Positions 13,233 through 27,507 are shown, counted from the stretch's first letter. The stretch is 64,000 bases of DNA from Macrolepiota albuminosa (GCA_027475525.1 JAMWFC010000114.1:248001-312000), one strand, 5' to 3'. Notes: generated by a model not told the origin, from the letters alone. Made by a program: numbers and translations.

Positions 13233-14305
13233 ATGTCCACAACAGCTTCCTCTGCAAAGCCCATGCGGGATCAAGTCGAAGAATACATTGTCTCTCTACA
13301 AGATCGAATCGTTTCGACCTTCGAGAAACTAGATCCCAAGGCGCCAAAATTCAAACGAGACTCTTGGGTGCGCTCACAAGGTGGAAAAGGGCAATCGTGC
13401 GTATTCGCCTGTCCAGCAGACGACCCGTCCGTCGTCCACGACTCTATTCTCGAAAAGGCCGGAGTCAACATCTCCATCGTGCATGGCGTGCTACCACCTG
13501 CTGCTATCAAGCAGATGCGGGCAGATCACACATCCATGCCACTTCCAGATCGTCCAGAAGGGCTGCCCTTTTTTGCTGCGGGCATCAGCCTCGTTATCCA
13601 CCCTCGTAACCCCCACGCACCCACGGTCCACGCAAACTACCGCTACTTCGAGATTACAGAACCCGTGGAGAAAGAGAACCCCGCACCGGAGCAACCTAAA
13701 GTGCTGGCGTGGTGGTTCGGAGGCGGCTGCGACCTCACGCCGTCTTATCTATACGAGGAAGACGCGATTCACTTCCACACGACTATCAAGAACGCTTGCG
13801 AGAAACACGGCGACCGGCTTTACCCAACTTTCAAGAAATGGTGCGATGAATATTTCTATATCACTCATCGGAACGAGTCTCGCGGAATTGGCGGAATATT
13901 CTTTGATGACCTCAACGAAGGCCCCCACGCGCGCCTGAACTCCCCCAACTCGCCAGATGCTGCGCATCGTCCGACCTCACCACACGAAATCTTCTCACTC
14001 GTCCAGGACCTAGGGAACGCCTTCATTCCATCCTATCTACCCATTCTCGAACGTCGAAGCTCACTTCTTTCACGTCGTCACAGAGGCGCTGGCAATTGCT
14101 CCGACGTGGGCGTTATGTGGAGTTTAACCTTGTATATGATCGGGGCACCAAGTTCGGTTTGATGACTCCTGGTGCTCGAATCGAGAGCATCTTGATGAGC
14201 TTGCCGGAAACCGCAAGGTGGGAGTATATGTCTCAAATGGACGAGGAAGGTACGGAAGAGGCCAAGTTGGTCCAAGTCCTGAAGAAGCCCAGAGAGTGGG
14301 TCTAG
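13233..14305 (+). CDS. HEM13: Coproporphyrinogen III oxidase (oxygen-dependent), one apparent 1-nt deletion
   Basis: This enzyme oxidatively decarboxylates coproporphyrinogen III to protoporphyrinogen IX in haem biosynthesis. The start is the ATG at 13233; upstream in-frame sequence has no ATG and looks non-coding. Family signatures are clear: [18 protein letters not shown], the [16 protein letters not shown] block and [18 protein letters not shown]. The expected length of about 357 residues fits. Upstream coding is in one frame to LPILERR near 14050, and [10 protein letters not shown] onward is in another. One extra base near 14052-14056, probably in an A run, would restore the frame, and no usable intron fits. 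The gene is usually essential and single-copy, so a sequencing error is more likely than a true null. It ends convergent with the carboxylesterase, 130 bp away. Confidence 0.9.
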
Positions 14306-14434
14306 AAGCAACCAAATTTCATCCTCTAATTCGCAACGATACCTGTCTAAGTAGTATGATTATTTTCAATGTTTTAACGTACGTCGCCGCTCAAGGATTA
14401 TATATGTAGCATAACAGGAAATATACAATTTAAT

Positions 14435-16574
<2,140 letters not shown>

Positions 16575-17539
16575 CTTGACTATGACGGGCGCTAGTTGCC
16601 TATGATCGACGACCGTCGGAGTACCAGGAACAGAAGGTAACAATGTACTTATTATACAAATTGAAAACTGTATTTAGGGCTCCCGTCCGCACTTTTTTCC
16701 TGGATGCAATGAGGCTATAAGGTACGACCCAAGCGGACAGAAACGGACCGACGTAAGCGCTCTTGGTAACCGTTTGAATAGAATGATATATGTGCGCGTT
16801 ACCCGCTCTCGAGCAGCAGGTGTATCCTCATTGTGAGCATAATTCTACCAGACAAAGATACAGCGACCCTAGGGGCTTCACGATGCCACACGAGAAAGAG
16901 TTACGATTTTGCGCTTGTCACTTACGCGACTGGTCTTCGGGTGAAAATTCTAAATTAGTAAGCAGTTTTCTAGAAATGCCGGATCCGGAACTGGTTTTCA
17001 GCCGACCTGTGTTGGCCACCCCCTTTTTTATTCTTGGCGAAATCGGAAACGAAAACAAGTTTCTAGGTTTTCTAGGCTACCTCGACTGGGATTCTGGACC
17101 TACTACATATACCTGTGATTTTTCTTTAACGGTGGAATCGGGCAATTCGTGGCGGCGTTGGTCATTAGTTATAGCTTTTATAATTTCTTCCAGCCAGATT
17201 GTTCTTTGGACTAATTTTAGACGACCCAAATTCAAAACAACGTGGCCGCCGAAAGCATGTAATCCCCAGCGTAAATGAGGGTGTTAGATGTAGCGATCAA
17301 AAACAAAGCGCTCGTTTGATGCGCTTTTATCACCCTCGGCACATACCGGTTACCTTATTGTCCAGGTGAATTCACTCTTGTGTGTCCATATCGAACGTCT
17401 TTCTGTTTAATGTGCTGCTTGGCTCCAATTCTTTTCAAATCCGCGTGCCTTGTAGAAAAGAGATAAGATCCGAGCCCTCGCCGGTCTTCCTTCAGCCTTT
17501 TTTTCTCCTTCAGTCCCTTTGTGGACGACTTGTACCATT
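16575..17539. other. Intergenic between divergent genes; unassigned 162-codon ORF
   Basis: An ATG-initiated plus-strand frame at 16790-17278 is open, but I recognise no motif and see no supporting codon pattern. It lies where promoters of the carboxylesterase (minus) and the DUF6533 gene (plus) are expected, so it may be spurious. Confidence 0.3.
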
Positions 17540-18931
17540 ATGAGTGTTACGGAAGCAGCGAATTACATGAAGGTTGCTGGCGCGTCGATTTATGTATTCG
17601 GTTTGTTGATTGTTGACTTACATTGATCATTAGACTGACAACTCTTTCTGACTTTTAGATTACATTCAGACCATTCCGGCTGAATATAGATTTTGTGGGT
17701 TCGACGGCGTTCGACTGTAATGATCACAATGACTAATTTTTCTTTTAGATCGAAAGCAGAAAGGGTTCCTCAGACTCTCTCTGGCATGCTGGCTATTGAT
17801 AGCTGTGAGAGTTAGTATTTTGAAGGTTTCTCGAATTTTGAAGAGTCAATGATCATTTAACTAGTATCTTGGCATGGTCGCCATTATTTTAGCCTTGGTC
17901 GGAGGGTTTTCAAAGAACTTTACGGAAAAGTCCTGTGACCGATTTTATCTTTCAGTGCCGATCTTCAAGGTGACAGCTAATTGACCAATACTAAAATATG
18001 GTTATTGACACTTATCCGAGGTCCTGGCAGCTGTGGCGTCGCATGGCGTTTTCATTTTCAGAACGTACGCGATTTGCGGAAAGGACAAAACCATACTCTA
18101 TTTTCTGCTGGTCTTCGGAGGCCTGCTCAGCATTGCAGAAATAATCGCACCAGTCGTTGTCCCACGGAACGCTAAACTCGGTAGCACTGGGAATTGCATT
18201 TCCGACTTGTCCAAGGTTCGCAGTTTCTCTGATTACGAATTTAAGCGAGCCTCAATTTTTGATTACTTGTAGGGTTCAACCAGTTGGATCCAGTATCTGG
18301 TATAGACTTGTGTTCGTTCCGGATTAGTCCCTGATTGACCATGAAGTACACAATAGTGCCAGGTAGTGTTCGACGTTGTAATTCTTGGTTTGACCGTCGA
18401 TCGACTATTCCGCGGGACCCAACTCAAGCTTGCTAGTCGCTCAGAAATTACCAGAATATTCTGGAAAAGCCAGATCATGTACTTCTTTGCCGTGACAGTA
18501 GTAAACATCGGTTTGTTGCGATCTCACGGCTCCGTCTTTCAACGAGTCTGAACGACAGAATTAAGCCAATCTCGTCTTCTTCGTCAAGTTCAACAAAACG
18601 TCCGAATCTACAATGCTCGCAACTCTTGGAATGGCCGTTACGGCCATCTTTTCGTCTCACGTTAGTAAGTCTCGCGCACTCTGCTGTACTGACAACATTA
18701 ACCTGACGGGATCGCGAAATAGTCTTGGACCTTCAAGAATCTAGAAATGACAGCCGCTGTTATTTATCAACTGATTTCGTTGTAAACCAGATGAATGGCG
18801 TCCAATCCACGATTTGCCGGAACGGTGAAAATGTTGATCGGCAATTCCATATCATCACTGCCCAAGAATCCAAATCAAACGCTTACAGAATGGATAATTT
18901 GGTAATGGCTGTCCATTCGTTTGAGGCGTAG
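17540..18931 (+). CDS. DUF6533-type multi-pass membrane protein
   Basis: The ATG at 17540 begins MSVTEAANYMKVAGASIYVF, which splices to DYIQTIPAEYRF and then RKQKGFLRLSLACWLLIAVR, the typical start of basidiomycete DUF6533 proteins. Later exons give YLGMVAIILALVGGF, a Cys-containing loop (TEKSCDRFYLSVP), VFIFRTYAICGKDKTILYF, LLSIAEIIAPVVV, VFDVVILGLTVDRLF, QIMYFFAVTVVNIG and a final helix near TMLATLGMAVTAIFSS, consistent with about seven membrane segments. Introns are 50-60 nt GT-AG. The family is greatly expanded in mushroom fungi and its function is unknown. The C-terminal exon and the stop near 18931 are less certain. It is divergent from the carboxylesterase. Confidence 0.7.
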
Positions 18932-19527
18932 AGTTTAAATACCACGTTATAGGAGGCGGGCGGTATCCATGTCCAGCGCGACGTTGTGGAAATGGTTGAT
19001 GACCAGTCTTGTCACTCATGGGAACGACACCATACAGACGTGAAGAGGACACGAATATAAATCATGAATCCTGCTAGAGGATTACTCTGAAGTCCTATAT
19101 GAACTCTATGAAAGTATCATTTAATCTGTGATATTACCGTTCTTTTGTGGACTTGACTTTTGAGTATGAAGCTACATTAACGTCGACTTGGATAAACCTC
19201 TGTTGAGACCACGACTTCTCATGCACGTTGGACAAACTGTCGCTTACGCATGCTTATACTTAACCGTTCCTACGAACTGGTCTAATTTTATTCCTTGGAT
19301 AATCTATGTAACTCAACGTTTGAGCGTTTCCGACGTCTGGATTGGAGTGTTGAACTTCGATTTCGTCTTAGCTTTGCATTTAAATTAGAACGTCTTTAAA
19401 CACGTTGCTTTGCATAAATAGATCAACCGTAAGCCAGTAAACTGTACATGGGATCATTCAGGCCTTCAAGCTCAAGGTTCATAGCGACTATTCAATATCA
19501 CGATTGAATTGATAGAAACAGAATCAT

Positions 19528-20443
19528 TTACTCTAAATCAAACAACAAAACCTCCGCTGTTTTGTCACCGATGTTCTCGAGCGTAAAGGTGGCGCCTCCA
19601 TTACCAACAGCGACATACGCGCCATCACCTTCCTTCAGCTCCAACTCCTCAGACATGCGTACGCCCCCAATTCTGACCGTCGCACCTGATGCTTTTCCAG
19701 CATTGTATCCAGAAGTCTGCACAACGTGCACGTATGCCTTCTTCCCCTTCAACGCCTGTTCCAACTTTTGCCCCTCGTCTGCTAGCGTGGCGTACAGCGT
19801 CAGTGCGCTGTGAACAGGTGCTGGTCCAGTGCCCTCGCGTGTGTCAAGGACATCCTCAGCTCCAACAGGCGCAACGATGCGCGCCCATTTGTTCTTTTTC
19901 TCTTCATCTGAGAAGTGGCGCGTGAAATATTTGGGGGTGAGACGTGAAGTGTGTGGGAGAGACCAAATCTGGAGGAAATGTACTTGTTTTGGGCCGTAGG
20001 CTTTTTCAGAGTGGGATATTCCAGTGCCAGCGGATGTCATCTGGAGGTCGCCACGTTTGAGCACTTCCGTGTTTCCCATGGAATCTTTGCTAGATGACAC
20101 GGTACAAATGAATCAGCAACAGAAAGAACGGTTGGTTTTGAATGTGAGACTGACTGTTCTATTTGTCCAGAAACAACGTAGGAGAAGATCTCGAATTCAC
20201 GATGGGAGTGGGTGCCGAAGCCGGTGCGAGATTCGACACGGTCTTCGTTTATCACCCGTAGTGGCCCATATTGTTCATGCTTGAAATCCTGGTACCTGAG
20301 GAGATTATACATTTGATCACGGAATCACGATAGATGGCGGAAGAAACGTACATTGCGAACGAGAAAGTATGGAATGTCTTGAGCCAGCCATGATCGGCAT
20401 TGCCTCGTTCCTCACTGCGACGGGGAATGAATTTCAAAGACAT
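19528..20443 (-). CDS. Pirin-family protein, copy 1
   Basis: An iron-binding bicupin of the pirin family; members act as nuclear cofactors or quercetin dioxygenases. Three exons (20443-20352, 20295-20155, 20089-19528) with introns of 56 and 65 nt give 264 residues. The start MSLKFIPRRSEERGNA is the first main-frame ATG after a TATA box at 20678-20685. Family motifs: WLKTFHTFSF, GTHSHREFEIFSYV (two metal-ligand His), RGDLQMTSAGTGISHSE (third His and Glu) and QIWSLP. The core is intact. A 77-bp exact duplication in the leader adds a 10-codon uORF (20520-20488). It duplicates the pirin at 26247-27161. Confidence 0.9.
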
Positions 20444-20574
20444 GTTGGCTGAAGGTTCAGTTGATGTAGAGAATAATGAGGCAGGGACTATTGATGTCGG
20501 GGAATGAATTTCAAAGACATGTTGGCTGAAGGTTCAGTTGATGTAGAGAATAATGAGGCAGGGACTATTGATGT
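20421..20574. repeat. Exact 77-bp tandem duplication in pirin 1 leader and start
   Basis: Bases 20421-20497 are repeated without mismatch at 20498-20574, and identity stops at both edges. The duplicated block spans the first codons of pirin and adds an upstream ATG. Pirin copy 2 lacks it. The same period occurs at two other loci in this window, suggesting an assembly join artefact. Confidence 0.9.
20488..20520 (-). CDS. Upstream ORF of 10 codons created by the 77-bp duplication
   Basis: It reads MSLKFIPRHQ then stop: the first eight pirin codons followed by out-of-frame sequence. It lies between the TATA box (20678-20685) and the main ATG (20443). If the duplication is real it would be expected to reduce pirin translation; if the duplication is an artefact, the uORF does not exist. 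Confidence 0.4.
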   Translation of the reverse strand: MSLKFIPRHQ

Positions 20575-20677
20575 AACTAGACGCTGCTTGAGGAGATTGC
20601 TTCTTGCGACTCGTAGAAGAGAAGACAGGTTTGTTGGCGAAAGTGAGGATGGGAGGAAGTTGAAGTAGAATGCGAGG

Positions 20678-20685
20678 CTTATATA
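20678..20685 (-). promoter_or_regulatory. TATA box of pirin copy 1
   Basis: TATATAAG on the minus strand, conserved in copy 2 (27319-27326). It places transcription start downstream of the more distal in-frame ATG codons and so supports MSLKF as the translation start. Confidence 0.6.
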
Positions 20686-21063
20686 GACCGGGAGGAGAGT
20701 GATGTGGAGAAGGAAAGATTTGTATTGCATGACTGAGACAGCGACATCATTTGTTCATATACTCATCCACTCAGTCAAAATCCGGACTGTTTTCGTCAGC
20801 GGTTATGGTCGGGTTTTCCGTTTTTGGGTTCCTTCAACCCACATTAGCCCACGCGTCTTTGACAAATCTCAGGGCCCTCACGTGTGTCCTACTTGTTTTT
20901 ATCAAATCATGATGACGAGTTCTTGAGGTTGATTTCCTTTTTCTGCAGACATGGAAATGGTTGATGACCAGTCTTATCACTCATAGGAAAGACACCGTAC
21001 AGATGTGAAGAGGACACGAATATGAATCATGAATCCTGCTGAGAGGATTGAAAGTATCATTTA

Positions 21064-24000
21064 CAGCTATTTTCAATGAGCATGGCAGTTGCCGGATTTT
21101 TTTCCATTGATGATGGATTTCAAACTTAGTCAAATTCTGTATTTGTCTGTTCGTAATCAGACACTTTGTGACCTTCAATGAGTCCTCCTGCTGCTAAGAG
21201 GCTCAAACAGCCTCTTATGGAAATACTATACCTCCTTCCAACTGACCACTCATTCTTTGACATTTCATCCATAAGCCTGGTGAATTCTAAGCCATTCAGC
21301 TAATGAAGTCTGCACAGCACCTCTCATCATGTTCTAGCACAATTTTCTTGAGTTTTCTTATGGCTGATGTTTGCTCTTCTGAGTTCATGAAGTATGGTAA
21401 CATAGTTGACAGATTTATAATAAATTGGTTGATCTTGAGAAGATAGAGTAGTTCATCAAGAAAGTAGTCTGAGTTCTGTTGAATGAGTTGGCAGGAATAC
21501 TGGACATTGTCATATTTTGGATTATGGAGGTGGCCTCTCAAGCTACTGCAAAGAGGAACAACATCACTAGCTGTATGCCAAAGTTTGAGAATCCAAAACC
21601 AAGTTCTTTCCAAGAAGTCAAGGCAATCAATAATGTCATTTAGAGGGAGGAGATTGCATTCATAGAATCATATTGCTGCAATTTTTGCATCACAGCTGAT
21701 TTTATGATACATGTTGATGGTTAAAAGGCTTAAGCACTCAAATTTGATGAAGTCCAAAATTGTCATTCAATCAAAAAAATCCAGCAACTGCCATGCTTAT
21801 TGAAAATAGCTGTAATCTGCACTACTCTATATTACCAAACTTTTATCTATAAGAAGGGACTGCCCACCACCTTGTTAGCAAACTACAGAGGTATCACATG
21901 TAGCAATTTACTTGCTAACTTATCATTTGCATGGCTGAATATATTGCTACTTCCCTACCTAACAGGAAAGGCAATTATTCCTCCTTCTCAGGTCACTACT
22001 CAACCTGGAATTCAACAACAAGATGTAATCTCTCTCATTTCTCAAGTCCACGCATGGGCAGCATGGAAAAAAAAACCTTTATTTATCCTGCAATGTGACC
22101 AATAGAAAGGCTTTGACATGCTCAAACTACAAGGGTTTTATGGCACCATCATGGCCTATCACCTTCCTGAATCTATAATTAATCTAGACTGCTCTGCTCA
22201 GTTAAACATTCCCTACCAAGTCAAACAGCATACATCTATACAGACCAATTTACCATAGATGGTGTCACTAAACAAGGAGGGTCCTTATCCCCCTTGAAAT
22301 GCACATTGACAACAAGCATTGGATTAATGACATGTCAGCTGACAATCTGACCTTGTCAATCTCCACTCATCAAAAGTGACTTCACTAACCCCATGTCTAT
22401 GCAGACCACATGTCAATAACATTATCTATGCTTGAGGCAATGGACAATTCCCTTTTATTTGCCAGCTCTTGGCTAAACCTCTGTAGGAATGCAAGACTGG
22501 CTGACGCCTTTCAAACATCATATGATTGAGAGATGGCTTGGGAGAAAACTGTTCTTTATATGTTCAATACAGATCTAACACCTCCTGGTCAATCCTCTGT
22601 ATTAGTCCCATTAGTAACCAAGGACAACTCTTCAAGTAACATGACAAACTGGAATCTGGTAAGGATTGTATGTGATCATATCACCTTCCTCAGGATTACT
22701 ATAAATCATCTAGACCTGCAGTTCCTTCACCTCCAAACTCTCATTTCATCCTTTACTTCCCTCATTTGATCAAACCTTGCCCTCTAACAGTACTAACCCA
22801 AATCCTTACCCAGAACCTATTCTCAAAAATTAGGCCTTGCCTCTTAATGCAACCCATCTCCCCTACACAAGCCAATAAAATAGATGATTAAGATCATGAA
22901 GAAGATTCATATCTACCTCAGCTTTCTCTTTCAATTCCAGTCATTCATCCTTTTTCTACCATCCTTGCAATATGGCATCAGTTTGCCCTCCATTGCCTTA
23001 TTAAATTCCACAGCTGCAATAACTGGTCTACATTGTGATCTCAATCATTCATTTTCCCTCTTTCAAAACATGGCCAACATAACACTTACTGATTGTGCTT
23101 GTTCCTTTAATTCCTGCATTCTTCCAACAATCTTTCTCCCAACCCCTCCCTCTTCTGCACAACTTTCCCAGAAAATCCCTCAGTCTTGGCAACATGCTAT
23201 ATCAGTATTATGAGAAAATGATCTCCTCCTTTTTCCCACCAATTTCTCCTCTTTGCTTTTTAATACCACTGCCCTCAAACATATTGCAAATATAACAGAT
23301 TCATACTCTACTTTTTCTAACCTTCCCAAAGCCCCTCATTTTCCTCTTTCATGCCTCTTTTGACTTAATGTTTGCACCATCACCAATTTTGGCTCATTTT
23401 CTGTCCCTGATATATATTCTATCAAATTTATGTACAAATCTCTTATCTTCCCCTCTCCCACTTTTTCAAACAATTGGCAAACCCTTCTTACTTGGTTTGC
23501 CAATATCACACCCTTTCTCTCATCCTACTCCTCTTTAGGCCCTTATGCCTTCTTCTCTAGGCAGACCTGGGTAAAAATTACAGAAAATTACTTGATAACA
23601 ATCACTTCTCTGTGTTCAATGTTCTGTTCTTGCTCCCTTTTTTTTGCATCCAAAACCATCCTAGTCAGTGATGAATGACCACATATAGTTTCTCAGACTT
23701 AGTATAATGGTCCAAGACTTTCACTAGACCCTCTACTACCTTTCATCAGTAGCTCAGAAACATCCTCTCATGCCTACAATCTTAAATACTCTTATTGCAC
23801 ATCAAAGCATATATACAAAACATCTCCTTACCTGCCCAACTCAATAGAACTGCTGACTTCCTTGCATCTTGCACACATTTTTCATCCAATCCTCCACCTG
23901 TGTTCCCCACTTCCTCTTTTGCCCTTCAACCATATTGCATTTTCTTGCATTTGATTGGCTTTATAGAAGAAAATCTAAAAACAATCATTACTGATATTTA

Positions 24001-25607
24001 CACATGACAATTTGCTAATACTTATCCTGTGTAGTCAAAAGCACTGGTCATTCCTGACCTTTACAATCCCTGCCCTCTGCTGTCCTTTCCATACAAAAAG
24101 TCTCCATATGCTTATTCTGCAGTCATCCAACTATATGTTCAGAGTGGTAAATTAGACTCTGGGAATACCTTGTCTGCTTGCCTGCATAACCAAACCTTCC
24201 TCTGTTGTAGATTCAGCTGTGACAACATTGAAACCATACATCATTTATTCATGCACTGCCTGGAGTTTAGCTCTCTTTAATCATCTGCTTCAGAACAAGT
24301 TATGTGTCAGAACACAGATAATGACTAGAGAGTTCAAGATACAAAAAGCAGATTAAGTTCTGAGTTTTGAGAAAAGACTTAGAGTGACTGAAAGAGAGAG
24401 AAAACAACTGTGTTGATTGCCTGTTATACAGTAGTGAATACATGGAGCTTTTATAGATGAATGTAAAAAAGGAGAATAAGATAAAGGAGAAAAATGAGTA
24501 AAACAATCTAAGTTAAATAGGAATAAGGAGAAAGAATGGAGTAATATCATACTAAGAGTTGAATAGAATATGTGGATATTAGGAGACAGACAACAAGAGT
24601 GGGTACTCAGTAATTATGTTGGATTTTGGAATGGACTTAGCTAGGAATCTTGACATCATGGTGGCAATGAAGGACATTCTAGGCCCACAAATGAGTCAGA
24701 TTACAAAACTCAGAGTTTCAAACATTGCATGCTCTCTATTTTGAGACTCCAACATCTGTTAGAATCTAACCAGTCTCACTTGTAACTCCTAGGGGATCTA
24801 GTAGTAACATGTAAGTCAATTCTAGGTATTCTGATTAGTATGTATGTCCATATATAGGTAGCATAGGAGACATACCCTCAGATCGTGTCAATGAACTGAG
24901 GGCACTGAATGCGTGTGAGTAATTAATATATGTAGAGTGTAGCAAAGCAGTTGGTGGCAAAGCAGCCAGTGGCCACTTTGGCTGGCCCTGGTGTCATGGC
25001 TGTGGTATTCGTTCTCATTACAATATCACATGCCAACAAGGTCTGGCCTGCATATCACACCAAATTCTACTTGGGATTCACACCCAATGTGACAAACATA
25101 CCACAACATTTGAGATAAAGTGTGTCTAACACCTATGACATACCAAATGTTGGGAGACATTCCACTAAGCCACATGGCTTAGTCATCTGGTCGGTGTCAC
25201 CCCCCTATGTCCTGGAATCACCAGGGTTGGTAACCATGCGCTAGTGATGTTTCTCACCCAACTTCATCATTTGTGGTGCTCAGCTGCTACTGCATGACAT
25301 ATTGCCTACCACAGGAGTTGAACCACCACCCTTCTGGGTTGGTTGGGTTTACTTTATGTTGGGAGACACTAAATCTATTCAGTTAGCAGGACAAATTTGG
25401 GCTGCAGTAAGGAGGAAAGGATTCCAGACTAAGTTTTTAATGGAGACCAGATGACAAGCTCAAGAGATTCCACAAGTTGTGCAGCACATTTTCTTTTTGT
25501 GACTTTACTTTACTTTACTTTTACTTTACCTACCGTCTGAGGTTCTTACCTGAATTACTTTATGTAATGTAGCTGGGAATAAATTCTCATTCTCATTCTC
25601 AAACTTT
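21064..25607. mobile_element. CpG-depleted LINE-derived insertion
   Basis: This block interrupts unit 2 of the pirin duplication and is absent from unit 1, so it arrived after the duplication. CpG is nearly missing. It carries a decayed LINE ORF (21800-24290) and a second short stretch near 25430-25480, and ends in a TTCTCA-type simple repeat (about 25580-25605), as LINE 3' tails often do. The middle (about 24300-24750) looks like an LTR in reverse orientation with a TATA-like box, but boundaries are unclear. Confidence 0.7.
21800..24290 (+). pseudogene. Degenerate non-LTR retrotransposon (LINE) ORF2 remnant
   Basis: The plus strand reads KGLPTTLLANYRGITCSNLL, which is the start of a LINE reverse-transcriptase domain, then QPGIQQQDVISLISQVHAW, KGFDMLKLQGFYGTIMAYHLP and VSLNKEGP (corresponding to the TKQGGPLSP block). 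Further on come an RNase-H-like piece (LNRTADFLAS, near 23840) and a CRFSCDNIETIHHLFMHC zinc-ribbon end near 24200-24260. Stops and frame changes are frequent and many coincide with TpG/CpA. The catalytic FADD-type box is not recognisable. Confidence 0.7.
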
Positions 25608-26246
25608 TGTGGACTTGACTTTTGAGTATGAAGCTACATTAATGTCAACTTGGACAAACCTCTGTTGAGACCACAACTTCTTATGCACCGTGGACAAACT
25701 ATCCCTTATGCATACTTATTCTTTTAACTATTTCTACAAACTGGTCTTATTTTTCCTTTGATAATCTATGTAACTCAACATTTTTGAGTGCTTCCAATGT
25801 CTGGTTTGAAGTGCTGAAGTTTGACTTTGTCTTAGCTTTCTTAAGTCAAAAAAAATGTTTTATATTGCCAATGAAAGACTGAAAGTTGCGGAGCTCACAT
25901 GGCAAACCTAAAGAGGTGAGAGTAGAACAAGCCCCTTTCCGGGAACTTGCTCTTGAACTACCTCACTCTAGGTAAGCTGAATCTAGTATGCCTCAAAAAG
26001 AACTTCCCAACAGGCCAAAAACCGGCCCGCCAAAAAAAAGCCCAGTTTTTCTCCAGTAACAACCTCGATATGAAAGGACGTGGATTCAGTCATTGGCATT
26101 CAAATCAGGACGTTTTTGGATACATTGTATTGTGTAAATAGATCAACCGTAAGCTAGTAAACTTCACATGGGATTATAGTGACATTTCAATATCACTATT
26201 GAATTTATATGTACAAGACGAGAGAGCGAAAAAGGAACAGAATCAT

Positions 26247-27161
26247 TTATTCTAAATCAAACAACAAAACCTCCGCAGTTTTGTCACCGATATTCTCGAG
26301 CGTAAAGGTGGCGCCTCCATTACCAATAGCGACGTATGCGCCATCACCTTCCTTCAGCTCCAACTCCTCAGACGTGCGTACGCCCCCAATCCTGACCGTC
26401 GCACCTGATGCTTTTCCAGCATTGTATCCAGAATTCTGCACAACGTGCACGTATGCCTTCTTCCCCTTCAACACCTGTTCCAACTTTTGCCCCTCATCTG
26501 CTAGCGTGGCATACAGCGTCAGTTCGCTGTGAACAGGTGCTGGTCCAGTGCCCTCGCGCGTGTCAAGGACATCCTCAGCTCCAACAGGCGCAACGATGCG
26601 CGCCCACTTGTTCTTTTTCTCTTCATCTGAGAAGTGGCGCGTGAAGTATTTGGGGGCGAGACGCGAAGTGTGTGGGAGAGACCAAATCTGGAGGAGATGA
26701 ACTTGTTTTGATCCGTAGGCTTTTTCAGAGTGGGATATTCCAGTGCCAGCGGATGTCATCTGGAGGCCGCCACGTTTGATCACTTCCGTGTTTCCCATGG
26801 AATCTTTGCTGGATGACACGGTACAAATGAATCAGTAACAGAAAGAACGGTTGGTTTTGATGCGAGACTGACTGTTCTACCTGTCCAGAAACGACGTAGG
26901 TGAATATCTCGAATTCACGGTGGGAGTGGGTGCCGAAGCCGGTGCGAGGTTCGATACGGTCTTCGTTTATCACCCGTAGTGGCCCATATTGTTCATGCTT
27001 AGAATCGTGGTACCTGAGGAGATTATACGTTTAATCATGGAATCGCGATAGATTGCGGAAGAAACGTACATTGCGAACGAGAAACTATGGAATGTCTTGA
27101 GCCAGTCATGGTCGGCATTGCCTCGTTCCTCACTGCGACGGGGAATGAATTTTAAAGACAT
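26247..27161 (-). CDS. Pirin-family protein, copy 2
   Basis: Same three-exon structure as copy 1 (27161-27070, 27013-26873, 26808-26247; introns 56 and 64 nt) and the same length, 264 residues. The metal-ligand motifs GTHSHREFEIFTYV and GISHSEKAY are kept. Differences from copy 1 are scattered substitutions; one changes the conserved RGDLQMTSAG to RGGLQMTSAG (GAC to GGC), next to the second cupin half. The leader lacks the 77-bp duplication, so there is no uORF. The TATA box at 27319-27326 is conserved. Both copies look functional at sequence level; they may differ in expression because copy 2 lies beside transposon sequence (on its 3' side). Confidence 0.9.
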
Positions 27162-27318
27162 GTTGGCTGATGATTCAGTATATGTAGAGAATAATGAGGC
27201 AGGGACTATTGATGTGACTAGACGCTGCTTGAGGAGATTGCTTCTTGCGACTCGTAGAAGAGAAGACAGGTTTGTAGACGAAAGTGAGGATTGGAGGAAG
27301 TTGAAGTAGAATGCGAGG

Positions 27319-27326
27319 CTTATATA
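27319..27326 (-). promoter_or_regulatory. TATA box of pirin copy 2
   Basis: TATATAAG on the minus strand about 158 nt before the ATG at 27161, matching the box of copy 1. Confidence 0.55.
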
Positions 27327-27353
27327 GACCGGGAGGAGAGTGATGTGGAGAAA

Positions 27354-27507
27354 GAAAGATTTGTATTGCATGACTGAGACAGCGACATCATTTTGTTCAT
27401 ATACTCATCCACTCAGTCAAAATCCGGACTGAAAGATTTGTATTGCATGACTGAGACAGCGACATCATTTTGTTCATATACTCATCCACTCAGTCAAAAT
27501 CCGGACT
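27354..27507. repeat. Exact 77-bp-period tandem duplication upstream of pirin 2
   Basis: Bases 27354-27430 recur perfectly from 27431; 78 consecutive positions match at offset 77. Unit 1 of the segmental duplication has this sequence only once. Period and perfection equal those at 20421 and 62279. Confidence 0.9.

Larger units (their letters stand above)
18987..20951. repeat. Tandem segmental duplication, unit 1 (contains pirin copy 1)
   Basis: This segment starts with a TGGAAATGGTTGATGACC block that recurs at 20952, the start of unit 2. The units match through the upstream spacer, the pirin gene and its 3' flank, with unit 1 ending in a GATTTCC...GCAGACA block at 20951 that recurs at 27680. 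Unit boundaries are therefore defined to within a few bases. Confidence 0.85.

Noticed and set aside
20488..20730. N-terminal extension of pirin acting as a mitochondrial presequence
   Set aside because: Its start lies upstream of the conserved TATA box, so transcripts would not include it; MSLKF is the first usable ATG in copy 2.
24300..24760. Copia-type solo LTR inside the LINE insertion
   Set aside because: A TGTTGG start and CA-like end with a TATA-like box can be proposed on the minus strand, but no matching 5-bp target duplication was found.
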